The notes under the pieces: model-generated | What the model was told of the DNA's origin: nothing | Database searches by the model: none | What the model saw: the letters and a program-made list of their open reading frames with translations, nothing else | Source of the DNA: Castellaniella sp049650445 | GTDB lineage: Bacteria > Pseudomonadota > Gammaproteobacteria > Burkholderiales > Burkholderiaceae_B | Assembly: GCF_049650445.1 (NCBI RefSeq) | Contig: NZ_JBASAD010000034.1 | Location: 23,135-87,134, forward strand | Length of the DNA: 64,000 nt | Direction: 5' to 3' | Program-made: the position numbers and the translations under genes | Shown here: piece by piece, positions 24,805-31,745 of the stretch | Layout: each line of letters starts with the position of its first letter | Numbering within the stretch: position 1 is the first letter of the stretch

Positions 24805-25167
24805 TCAGCGGCAGCGGGCCTGTTCGATGCAGACGGCGCAATCATCGAAGGCCTGCGGCTTGCAGATGCGGATTTTAACGCCCAGGACCGCCGGGAAGTC
24901 GCGCAGGATGCGGTCCAGTGTGCGGTCCACCAGGGTCTCCAGCAGGTCGGTGTGGGCGCGGGTGGCTTCCTCGATCAGGGCGGCGCGCAGCAGCCGGTAG
25001 TCCAGCACCGTGCCAATGTCCGCGTCGTCCACGGGTCGCGCGGCGTCCGTATCGAATTCCGCCCGGATCACCAGCGGCTGCGGGGCCTGGCGTTCATGAT
25101 CCAGCATGCCGATGGGCGCCTGGACGCGCAACTCGTCCAGGATCACGCGCCGGGTGTTTGCGCTCAT
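24805..25167 (-). CDS. folB: Dihydroneopterin aldolase-like protein FolB
   Basis: The 120-residue protein belongs to the FolB tunnelling fold: R-R-V-I-L-D-E-L-R-V-Q-A-P-I-G-M-L-D-H-E-R at the N-terminus, D-I-G-T-V-L-D-Y-R-L-L in the middle, and a catalytic-type lysine near V-K-I-R-I-C-K-P. The folate-pathway reaction converts dihydroneopterin to hydroxymethyl-dihydropterin. Usual family length. Its ATG overlaps the stop of the M61 peptidase gene (ATGA at 25164-25167). The substrate cannot be told from related epimerases by eye. Confidence 0.87.
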   Translation of the reverse strand: MSANTRRVILDELRVQAPIGMLDHERQAPQPLVIRAEFDTDAARPVDDADIGTVLDYRLLRAALIEEATRAHTDLLETLVDRTLDRILRDFPAVLGVKIRICKPQAFDDCAVCIEQARCR

Positions 25168-26948
25168 GCAGATGCCTCGTTGCCGACTCGTTGCAACTGG
25201 TGGCGCAGGGCGGCAGGCTTGCCCAGCCGCACCGTATGCTGGCGCAGTTCGTCGCGTCGGAACACGTGCAGGCTCAGGCGTTCGCCCGGCCGGCGCGCGT
25301 CCAGCAGGCGGTCCAGGCTGGCCGCGTCGGTGATGCGCAGGCCGTCGGCGGCGATCAGCAGATCGCCGGCCGACAAGCCGGCGCGGTGCGCGGGGCCGTG
25401 CTCGTAGACGGTGGCCAGGCGCAGACCCGCCGGGTCCGCCTGGGTGCGGACGTTCAGCGTGGGACGGGTGTGCTCGGGCTGCGCGGACAGTTCGATGCCG
25501 GCGCGGGCCAGGGCGGCTTTCAGGGGTACGTCCTCGCGGCCCAGCGCGTGGCGGGCGATGAAGTCCGTCACGTCGGCACCGGTGGCTGCGTGGATCAGCG
25601 CCGGCATGGCGTCTTCGGCCACCCCTCGGGGGCGGCCCCGATAGAAGTCGCGGCCATAGCGCTGCCACAGCAGGCGCATGACGTCGTCCAGGCTGCGCGC
25701 GCCGTCGGACTGGCGGCGGATTTCCAGGTCCAGGCCCAAGGCCACCAGTGAGCCCTTGGTGTAGTAGCTGACCAGGGCGTTGGGCGAGTTCTCGTCCTGC
25801 TTGTAGTAGCGCGTCCAGGCGTCAAAAGAACTTTCCGCCACGGACTGTTTCAGGCGCCCGCCCGCGCGCAGCACCTGATCCAGGGTGCGGCCGACCAGCT
25901 TCAGGTAGGCGGGCTCGTCGATCACGCCCGCGCGCAGCAGCATCAGATCGTCGTAATAGGACGTGAAGCCCTCGAACACCCACAGCAGCTCCGTGTGCTC
26001 TGGGCGGCTCAGGTCGTAGGGGACGAACGCGGCGGGTTTGATGCGCTTGACGTTCCAGGTGTGGAAGTATTCGTGGCTGAGCAGGCCCAGGAAGGTGACG
26101 TAGCCCTCGGGCACCGTGCAGCCCCGGGCAGGCAGGTCGGCGCGGCGGGTGATCAGGGCTGTGGAGGCGCGGTGTTCCAGACCGCCGTAGCCATCGCCCG
26201 TGACCGTCACCAGGAACACGTAGCGTTCGGCGCCATCCAGGAACGGTGCGCGGCGAGTGCGGGGTTCGAACAGTTCGATCTGAGCGGCACAGATCTTTTG
26301 CGCATCGGCGGCGACGCGTTCCAGATCCAGATTGGGTACGCGGCCGGTGAAGACCAGATCGTGGACCGCGCCGTGGGCCTCGAAACTGACGCACTGCGGC
26401 GTGCCGATTTCGACGGGATGGTCGATCAGTTCGTCGTGGTTGCGGGCCTGGTACAGACCGAAGCCGCGCAAGGGGGCCGCGTCGGGATGTCCGGCGGCGG
26501 AGGGAAGGCTGGTGTAGACCTGCCAGCCGCGCGCATGCGTGGGCGGGCACAGATCCAGCAGGCAGGACTGCGCTTCCTGGCCGACGACGGCCAGGAACAG
26601 GCTGCAGCCATTGAAGAAGGCGTGGCTTTCGTCGAAATGTGCGCCGCGCACGGACAGATCCCAGGCGTAGACTTGGTAGTCCACGGTCAGCGGTCCGGAG
26701 CAGGGGGCGCAGTGCCAGGTGTGACTGTCGGTCTTGCGCGAGACCACCGGGGCACCGCCGGACGAAGCCTGCAAAGTTTCGATCTGTCGGGCAAAATCAC
26801 GGATCAGGTAGCTGCCTGGAATCCAGGCGGGCAGGCGCAGGTTCTGTCCGGCCGGATCGGGGCGCGGAATCGTCAGACGAATGGCGTAGCGGTGCCCGGC
26901 CGGGTCGGCCAGCCGCACCTGGTATTGGATCATCTGTTCATTTTTCAT
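25164..26948 (-). CDS. M61 family peptidase with PDZ domain
   Basis: The 594-residue protein has the glycyl aminopeptidase-like fold. The zinc site is H-E-Y-F-H in G-L-L-S-H-E-Y-F-H-T-W-N-V-K-R-I, with the third ligand Glu in W-V-F-E-G-F-T-S-Y-Y-D-D. A C-terminal PDZ domain (from about residue 500, G-P-A-H-R-A-G-L-S-A-G-D-L-L-I-A-A-D-G) probably guides substrate peptides. No signal peptide is visible. It is the first gene of the peptidase-folB-ttcA run and is divergent from an enoyl-CoA hydratase gene, with only 25 bases between the starts. Confidence 0.92.
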   Translation of the reverse strand: MKNEQMIQYQVRLADPAGHRYAIRLTIPRPDPAGQNLRLPAWIPGSYLIRDFARQIETLQASSGGAPVVSRKTDSHTWHCAPCSGPLTVDYQVYAWDLSVRGAHFDESHAFFNGCSLFLAVVGQEAQSCLLDLCPPTHARGWQVYTSLPSAAGHPDAAPLRGFGLYQARNHDELIDHPVEIGTPQCVSFEAHGAVHDLVFTGRVPNLDLERVAADAQKICAAQIELFEPRTRRAPFLDGAERYVFLVTVTGDGYGGLEHRASTALITRRADLPARGCTVPEGYVTFLGLLSHEYFHTWNVKRIKPAAFVPYDLSRPEHTELLWVFEGFTSYYDDLMLLRAGVIDEPAYLKLVGRTLDQVLRAGGRLKQSVAESSFDAWTRYYKQDENSPNALVSYYTKGSLVALGLDLEIRRQSDGARSLDDVMRLLWQRYGRDFYRGRPRGVAEDAMPALIHAATGADVTDFIARHALGREDVPLKAALARAGIELSAQPEHTRPTLNVRTQADPAGLRLATVYEHGPAHRAGLSAGDLLIAADGLRITDAASLDRLLDARRPGERLSLHVFRRDELRQHTVRLGKPAALRHQLQRVGNEASA

Positions 26949-26973
26949 GTCGGTAGTTTACTTTGGAGGCACC

Positions 26974-27750
26974 ATGAGCGAATTGTTCGTCAAGGTCGAG
27001 GTCCGGGGCCGCGTCGGCCTGCTGACCCTGAACCGTCCCGAGGTCCTGAACGCCCTCAGCAACGAGGTCATCGACGAATTGGCGGCCGCCGTGCGCGCTT
27101 TCGAAGCCGACGACGGCATCGGCGCCATGGTGCTGACCGGCAGCCAGAAGGCCTTCGCCGCCGGGGCCGACATCGGCGCCATGTCCGACTGGACCTACAT
27201 GGACGTCTACAAGTCCGACTATCTGGGCGGCAACTGGGACGCGCTGCGCCGCACCCGCAAACCCCTCATCGCGGCCGTGTCCGGCTACGCTCTGGGCGGG
27301 GGCTGCGAACTGGCCATGCTCTGCGACTTCATCATCGCCGCCGAAAATGCCAGGTTCGGCCAGCCGGAAATCAAGCTGGGCGTGATTCCCGGCTATGGCG
27401 GTACCCAGCGTCTGCCGCGCGCGGTGGGCAAGGCCAAGGCCATGGACCTGGTGCTGACGGCCCGCATGATGGACGCCGCCGAGGCCGAGCGTGCCGGACT
27501 GGTGTCGCGCATCGTGCCGGCCGAGCGCCTGCTGGACGAGGCGCTCGAGGCCGCCACGACGATCGCCTCGATGTCGCTGCCCGCCGTCATGATGGCCAAG
27601 GAATGCATCAACCGCGCCTACGAGGCGCCGCTGAGCGAATCGCTGCTGTTCGAGCGGCGTAATTTCCACGCCTTGTTCGCCACCGAGGATCAGAAAGAAG
27701 GCATGCGCGCTTTCGTGGAAAAGCGCAAACCGGACTTCAAGCACCGCTAG
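26974..27750 (+). CDS. Enoyl-CoA hydratase
   Basis: The 258-residue crotonase-family protein begins after TTGGAGGCACC. The oxyanion-hole residues lie in A-F-A-A-G-A-D-I-G-A-M and Y-A-L-G-G-G-C-E-L-A-M-L-C-D, and both catalytic glutamates are likely present (G-C-E-L and Q-P-E-I-K-L-G-V-I-P-G-Y-G-G-T-Q-R-L). This matches fatty-acid or PaaF-type 2,3-enoyl-CoA hydratases. No companion beta-oxidation or phenylacetate genes are adjacent, so its pathway is uncertain. Confidence 0.93.
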   Translation: MSELFVKVEVRGRVGLLTLNRPEVLNALSNEVIDELAAAVRAFEADDGIGAMVLTGSQKAFAAGADIGAMSDWTYMDVYKSDYLGGNWDALRRTRKPLIAAVSGYALGGGCELAMLCDFIIAAENARFGQPEIKLGVIPGYGGTQRLPRAVGKAKAMDLVLTARMMDAAEAERAGLVSRIVPAERLLDEALEAATTIASMSLPAVMMAKECINRAYEAPLSESLLFERRNFHALFATEDQKEGMRAFVEKRKPDFKHR

Positions 27751-27933
27751 GCCGGTTCAGCCGTCCCCCCCATGGTTTAGGCCGAATGGCTGATCGGGCA
27801 TCTGCCCCACGCCACAACAAACGCAGAACATTTATTGTCATCAGACACAGAGTGTTGTGAATGTGCAAGATTTGCGGTGAGTGGCAGGAGATCAAGTCAT
27901 GCAATTTTTCTTTGATCGGTTCAGGGGGACGCC

Positions 27934-28659
27934 ATGGACCTTGTGACCTTGACCGGGGTACGTGGAGGGGGCGGCACCACGACCATCGTCGGCATGCTGG
28001 GGGACGCCTTGCATGCGCTGAACCAGCGCGTGCTGCTGGTGGATCTGAATGCGTCCGATCTCTTGCGGATGCATTTCGACATCCCTCATGCGGACGGTCG
28101 CGGGTGGGTGGCTTCCCTGTTTCCGGACGAATGGCGCCAGCAGGCGTTCCAACTGGACAACGGCCTGGTGCTGGCGCCGTTTGGGCGCAAGGCCATCGAG
28201 GAGTCAGGCGTCTCGCATTTGTTGCGGGGCGATGACTTCTGGCTCCAGGTATTGCCGAGCCTGAGCCGGGACTTTGACTGGGTGTTGTTCGATTGCCCGC
28301 CTTGTCCGCATCGGATGGCGTCCGCGCTGCGGTTTCGCAGTTCTCTGGACTTGATGGTGGTGCACCCGGATATGGCGGCCCGGGAATTGCTGTCCCAGAT
28401 CGATTTCGAAACAAGCAGCTATCTGTTGATCAATGCTTTCGATCCGACCAGGCGTTTGGAGTGCGACGTCCTGACGGGTTGGCAGCACCACTATGGCGCA
28501 CGGGTGTTGCCCCAGACCATTTATTCCGACGAAAGCCTGCCCGAGGCATTGGCCAGCAAGAAGCCGGTCACCCGTTATATGCCCGATGCGATCGCCAGCC
28601 AGGCCGCGCGGTCTTTGGCGCAATGGTGCCTGTCGGCACACCATGCCGTCGCAGCTTGA
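27934..28659 (+). CDS. BcsQ/YhjQ-like ParA-family ATPase
   Basis: The 241-residue protein has the MinD/ParA fold: a variant Walker A at the N-terminus (V-R-G-G-G-G-T-T-T, lacking the canonical G-K-T-T lysine pattern but close to the V-R-G-G-V-G-T-T of BcsQ), V-L-L-V-D-L-N-A near residue 35, and F-D-W-V-L-F-D-C-P-P near residue 113. BcsQ helps place or activate cellulose secretion at the pole, but no bcsA/B genes are in the window. It lies 607 bases upstream of the amyloid-like cluster on the same strand. A role in exopolymer or cluster function is inference. Confidence 0.75.
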   Translation: MDLVTLTGVRGGGGTTTIVGMLGDALHALNQRVLLVDLNASDLLRMHFDIPHADGRGWVASLFPDEWRQQAFQLDNGLVLAPFGRKAIEESGVSHLLRGDDFWLQVLPSLSRDFDWVLFDCPPCPHRMASALRFRSSLDLMVVHPDMAARELLSQIDFETSSYLLINAFDPTRRLECDVLTGWQHHYGARVLPQTIYSDESLPEALASKKPVTRYMPDAIASQAARSLAQWCLSAHHAVAA

Positions 28660-29266
28660 TTATCCAGTCAATCATGATATGGGCCCGGTTGCATAGGCCC
28701 GGTAATATACGCGGCCTGACAATATAAACTCAGAATAAGTCGTTGGTGCGCCAATCCGGAATATCGGGTGCGGTGCTCGCGCACCGTGGCCGGCATCGCT
28801 GCGTCCTGCGGTGATCGCGCATTGCCCTTTTGAATGAATTGATATTGAAAAAGAGACTTGCTGCCGTGCGCTCTGGGCGCGCGGGGCTGGTCGGCGCCGC
28901 CGCGCCTGGATGCCGGCAGACGGTGAATATTCTGCGTCTCCCGGTCATTGAATTCCTGTGTGGAAAATCGGCAAATTCGTCGATCCTGCCTTCAACCGGG
29001 TATCAGTTTCCATGAATGCGTTCCATCATATCTGGTTACTCAGGATAAACATCGGTTTCAGAAAATACCGAATGTCGTTACCTGGGACACAATTATGATA
29101 ATTGGCAACGATAAATTTTTTTTCTAATTCCAACTTTTGATTGAGCGCATACTGTAGCCGCAGTTGGGAAATGACCAGTTGCTGCAATTTGAATCATGTG
29201 CCATTTCGACTGTTTCCAGAGTAGTTTCCACCTGTTCAGCAGGTCTAAGTGTAGGAGCATGTCATC
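28660..29266. other. 607-base non-coding stretch before the amyloid-like cluster
   Basis: I find no credible gene here. The stretch is clearly more AT-rich than its neighbours, especially 28925-29200, with T8 near 29117. A small hairpin CGGTGC-TCGC-GCACCG lies at about 28770-28785 and an inverted repeat TGATT/AATCA just after the BcsQ stop. GTAGGAG before 29267 is a ribosome site. No convincing sigma70 pair was found. It most likely holds the regulated promoter of the cluster. Confidence 0.5.
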
Positions 29267-30022
29267 ATGAAAAAGTTCAAAGCATCGCTGATTGCGACCG
29301 GGGTGGGGGCTGCCCTGGCAATGGCTGTTAGTGGCCCGGTATTTGCCGGTGATCATGGGGGTGAGGGTCAGCAGCATACTGGCAAACACCAGAGTCAGGG
29401 CATCGCCAATTACGTTCGTGACAACGACCACAGTGCCGTCGCGACGGATCATGCCAGTGCGACGTCCGTCAAATTGGGTGATGTGTCTCTCAGAATGTAT
29501 TATGCAACCACCACGCTGAATGGCACCGTGCAGAATAATGGTTCCGATGGGATCAACGGCAATATGGGCGGCAATGGCGGCGGCGGTGGCTACGGCGGCG
29601 TAGGTAACAATGGCGATGCCGACGCCCATGCGCACAGCAAGGCCATCGGTGGCGATGGCGGCAACGGCGGTAGCGTTGGCGCCAGCGGCGGCGGCCATCA
29701 TGGGGGCGGTGAGGGTTTCGTTTTCGACGACAAGAAGCACGGCGATAACGGAAGTTCGGGTGGTGAGGCGGGCAACGGCGGTGCTGCCATCGGAGCGGTT
29801 GCCAGTGGCGCTTTGGCCATGGCTGCCACCGGCAACGGCGCAGCAGGCGGCAATGGCGGTTCCGCGAATGGCGGTGCGGCCGGCAACTTCACCGTGTCCA
29901 ATTCCATCGCCAACAGCTCGTTTGCCAGTGCGGCCGGCATCATGAACGTGAGCCAGAACACAGGCTCGAACGCGTTGACCCAGCAGGGTGTGACGGTCCA
30001 GGGGAACGTCAGTTTCCGGTAA
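29267..30022 (+). CDS. Secreted Gly/Asn-rich protein, candidate fibre subunit
   Basis: The 251-residue protein has a clear signal peptide (cleavage after about A27, G-P-V-F-A) and a His/Gln-rich start. Residues ~90-215 are low-complexity Gly/Asn/Ala sequence with many G-G-N-G-G and G-N-G-G units. The last ~25 residues (N-V-S-Q-N-T-G-S-N-A-L-T-Q-Q-G-V) have the Asn/Gln-rich alternating pattern seen in bacterial functional amyloids and curlin-like units. There are no Cys. It heads the cluster and has AGGAG before its start, as expected for an abundant subunit. I do not recognise a named family; fibre function is inferred. Confidence 0.6.
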   Translation: MKKFKASLIATGVGAALAMAVSGPVFAGDHGGEGQQHTGKHQSQGIANYVRDNDHSAVATDHASATSVKLGDVSLRMYYATTTLNGTVQNNGSDGINGNMGGNGGGGGYGGVGNNGDADAHAHSKAIGGDGGNGGSVGASGGGHHGGGEGFVFDDKKHGDNGSSGGEAGNGGAAIGAVASGALAMAATGNGAAGGNGGSANGGAAGNFTVSNSIANSSFASAAGIMNVSQNTGSNALTQQGVTVQGNVSFR

Positions 30023-30047
30023 GCGGCCGGCAGTGTGGTAGTTCTTA

Positions 30048-30081
30048 CCCAGGATGCGCCCGGAAACCGCCGCGTCCTGGG
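30048..30081 (+). promoter_or_regulatory. Intercistronic hairpin after the Gly-rich subunit gene
   Basis: CCCAGGATGCG and CGCGTCCTGGG pair over 11 bp (one U-G in RNA) with a 12-base loop. No T run follows directly. It may limit read-through or protect the upstream mRNA so that the first gene is expressed above the rest of the cluster. Confidence 0.55.
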
Positions 30082-30115
30082 CACCCCACAGCGTTTTGTA
30101 CGCTAGGAGGTCAAT

Positions 30116-30457
30116 ATGAACGGGCGGCAATTCTTTGTTGTCGTGATGATGGGCGTTGCGCCAATGCTCGCCTGGGCCGGAGCTCCTCAGGCTGAGGCGT
30201 CCAAGGTCTCGGAGTTGGGTGTGCCGGTAACCGAGTCGGCACTTTCTCAATACCGTGGTGCCCGCGACATCACCTTCAATATGCAAGACACGGATGGACA
30301 GCTGTATAACAACCAGGCGACAAATACCGTTTCGGGGGGCAATCAGGTGACCGGACAGGCGTTTTCGGGCATGAACGGGTTTTCAACCGTCATTCAGAAT
30401 TCCGGGAACAACGTCCTGATCCAGAACTCCACGGTCGTCAACGTGAAGATGCAATGA
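30116..30457 (+). CDS. Small secreted protein with RGA leader-like motif
   Basis: The 113-residue protein starts after TAGGAGG. A signal peptide ends near A-W-A-G (residue ~22). Then comes G-V-P-V-T-E-S-A-L-S-Q-Y-R47-G48-A49, which closely matches a motif in the downstream 158-residue protein. The rest is Asn/Gln/Val-rich with alternating pattern and ends G-F-S-T-V-I-Q-N-S-G-N-N-V-L-I-Q-N. No Cys. It stands where a Fap subunit or accessory gene would be. Minor subunit or nucleator is a guess from composition. The C39 gene follows after 9 bases. Confidence 0.6.
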   Translation: MNGRQFFVVVMMGVAPMLAWAGAPQAEASKVSELGVPVTESALSQYRGARDITFNMQDTDGQLYNNQATNTVSGGNQVTGQAFSGMNGFSTVIQNSGNNVLIQNSTVVNVKMQ

Positions 30458-30466
30458 GCGTCCGCC

Positions 30467-31150
30467 ATGAGAACGCAACTGCTGGCAGCCATCCTGCTGT
30501 TGTGCCTTGCCGGTGCCGCACGAGCGGGCAGTGTACAGGTGCCTGCCTTGGGCGGCATCAACGTGCCTGGCATTGAAAGTATTCGGGAAAGAGCGTTCAG
30601 CCGCACGGTGCATCAGCAGTTCGATTTCAGTTGCGGATCTGCCGCGGTCGCGACATTGCTGACTTACCAATATGGCGATCCGGTTACTGAGCAAGATGTA
30701 TTCCAGGCCATGTGGGATCATGGTGATCAGGCAAAAATCCGCCAGGATGGTTTCTCGCTGCTGGACATGAAACGCTACTTGGATGCGCGTGGCTATCAAT
30801 CAAACGGCTACGAAGTGCCGATTGAAAAACTGATCGAGAACTCGGTGCCGGCCGTCATGCTGATCAGCGATCATGGATATAACCATTTCGTCGTGATCAA
30901 GGGGCTCAGCAAAGATCGTGTGCTGCTGGGCGATCCGTCCGCAGGGGCCCGGGTGATGTCCCGCGAACGTTTTCAGGAAATACTCGTCACCCCGATTGTC
31001 TTCGTCATTACCGATCAACGCCAGCGAGCCACATTCAATGGGCGTACCGATTGGCGCACGGAACCCCTGGCTCCGCTCGGGACTGCAATGTCGGCGGCTC
31101 GGCTGGCACAGGAAACCGTCTTCGTCAGCCCCAGACCGGGCGTGTTCTGA
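30467..31150 (+). CDS. Periplasmic C39-family peptidase, FapD-like
   Basis: The 227-residue protein has a signal peptide (ending A-A-R-A-G) and a C39 (bacteriocin-processing-like) papain fold: nucleophile C56 in F-D-F-S-C56-G-S-A-A-V-A-T-L-L, H140 in G-Y-N-H140-F-V-V-I-K-G, and D156 in L-L-G-D156-P-S-A-G. It is a stand-alone domain with no ABC transporter part, exactly as in FapD of the Pseudomonas Fap system, which is needed for fibre secretion. The shared RG-G/A motifs in the neighbouring secreted proteins are possible cleavage sites. Confidence 0.82.
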   Translation: MRTQLLAAILLLCLAGAARAGSVQVPALGGINVPGIESIRERAFSRTVHQQFDFSCGSAAVATLLTYQYGDPVTEQDVFQAMWDHGDQAKIRQDGFSLLDMKRYLDARGYQSNGYEVPIEKLIENSVPAVMLISDHGYNHFVVIKGLSKDRVLLGDPSAGARVMSRERFQEILVTPIVFVITDQRQRATFNGRTDWRTEPLAPLGTAMSAARLAQETVFVSPRPGVF

Positions 31151-31172
31151 AGCGGTGGATGCAAGGAGAGGC

Positions 31173-31649
31173 ATGATGTCTTCATCTATGCGCAGTGGGG
31201 CCGCGCTGGCCCTGGCGGTTGGTGCCCTGGCGTTTCAGACGCCTGCGAGTGCCGATGCATTCGACGGATTGAATCCGGTCAGCACGCAGGCCCTGGATCA
31301 TATCCGGGGTGGATTTTCCATGGAGTTCAATTTCGGTCAGTTGATGTTGGCCATGAACCTGATCCAGGTCAACATGATCAACGGAAATGCCGTGTCCGGA
31401 CAGCAGGCCACCGGATCGTCCGGCGGGACGACGACCGTTATCCAGCAGGGGCTGGATAATTCGGTCGGCTCAGGGGTCTTGAACGGCATCCCCAGCGGTT
31501 CGCTGAATACCGTGATTCAGAACAGCCTGAACGATCAGGTGATCAACTCGATCAATACTTTGAATATCACCATCACCAGTCAGATGCTGGCGCAGACGAT
31601 GGCCGTGCAGTCCCTGACTCAAAATACACTGTTGCGATTTCTACACTGA
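31173..31649 (+). CDS. Small secreted protein with RGG leader-like motif, FapE-like
   Basis: The 158-residue protein starts at the ATG after AAGGAGAGGC. A signal peptide (residues ~6-27, ending P-A-S-A-D) is followed by L-N-P-V-S-T-Q-A-L-D-H-I-R45-G46-G47-F. The remainder is Asn/Gln/Ser/Thr/Ile-rich with two similar units (T-T-V-I-Q-Q-G-L-D-N-S and N-T-V-I-Q-N-S-L-N-D-Q). The position between a C39 protease and a coiled-coil barrel corresponds to fapE. Sequence similarity to FapE is my impression from this pattern and needs a profile search. Confidence 0.6.
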   Translation: MMSSSMRSGAALALAVGALAFQTPASADAFDGLNPVSTQALDHIRGGFSMEFNFGQLMLAMNLIQVNMINGNAVSGQQATGSSGGTTTVIQQGLDNSVGSGVLNGIPSGSLNTVIQNSLNDQVINSINTLNITITSQMLAQTMAVQSLTQNTLLRFLH

Positions 31650-31745
31650 ATCGGCGTTTTCATCGGCATGACAGTAGTGCATGTCATTTGTTACTCGTAG
31701 AATAATTCACATTGCGAGATGTCATTTAACTGATAGCGAGCGCCC

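Noticed and set aside
27861..27959. Short frame starting M-C-K-I-C-G before the BcsQ-like gene
   Set aside because: It looks like a zinc knuckle but runs out of frame through the BcsQ-like gene and has no second Cys pair.
31650..31745. TAGAAT at 31698-31703 as a promoter for the FapF-like gene
   Set aside because: No -35 hexamer at 16-18 bases; the gene is more simply read from the upstream promoter.
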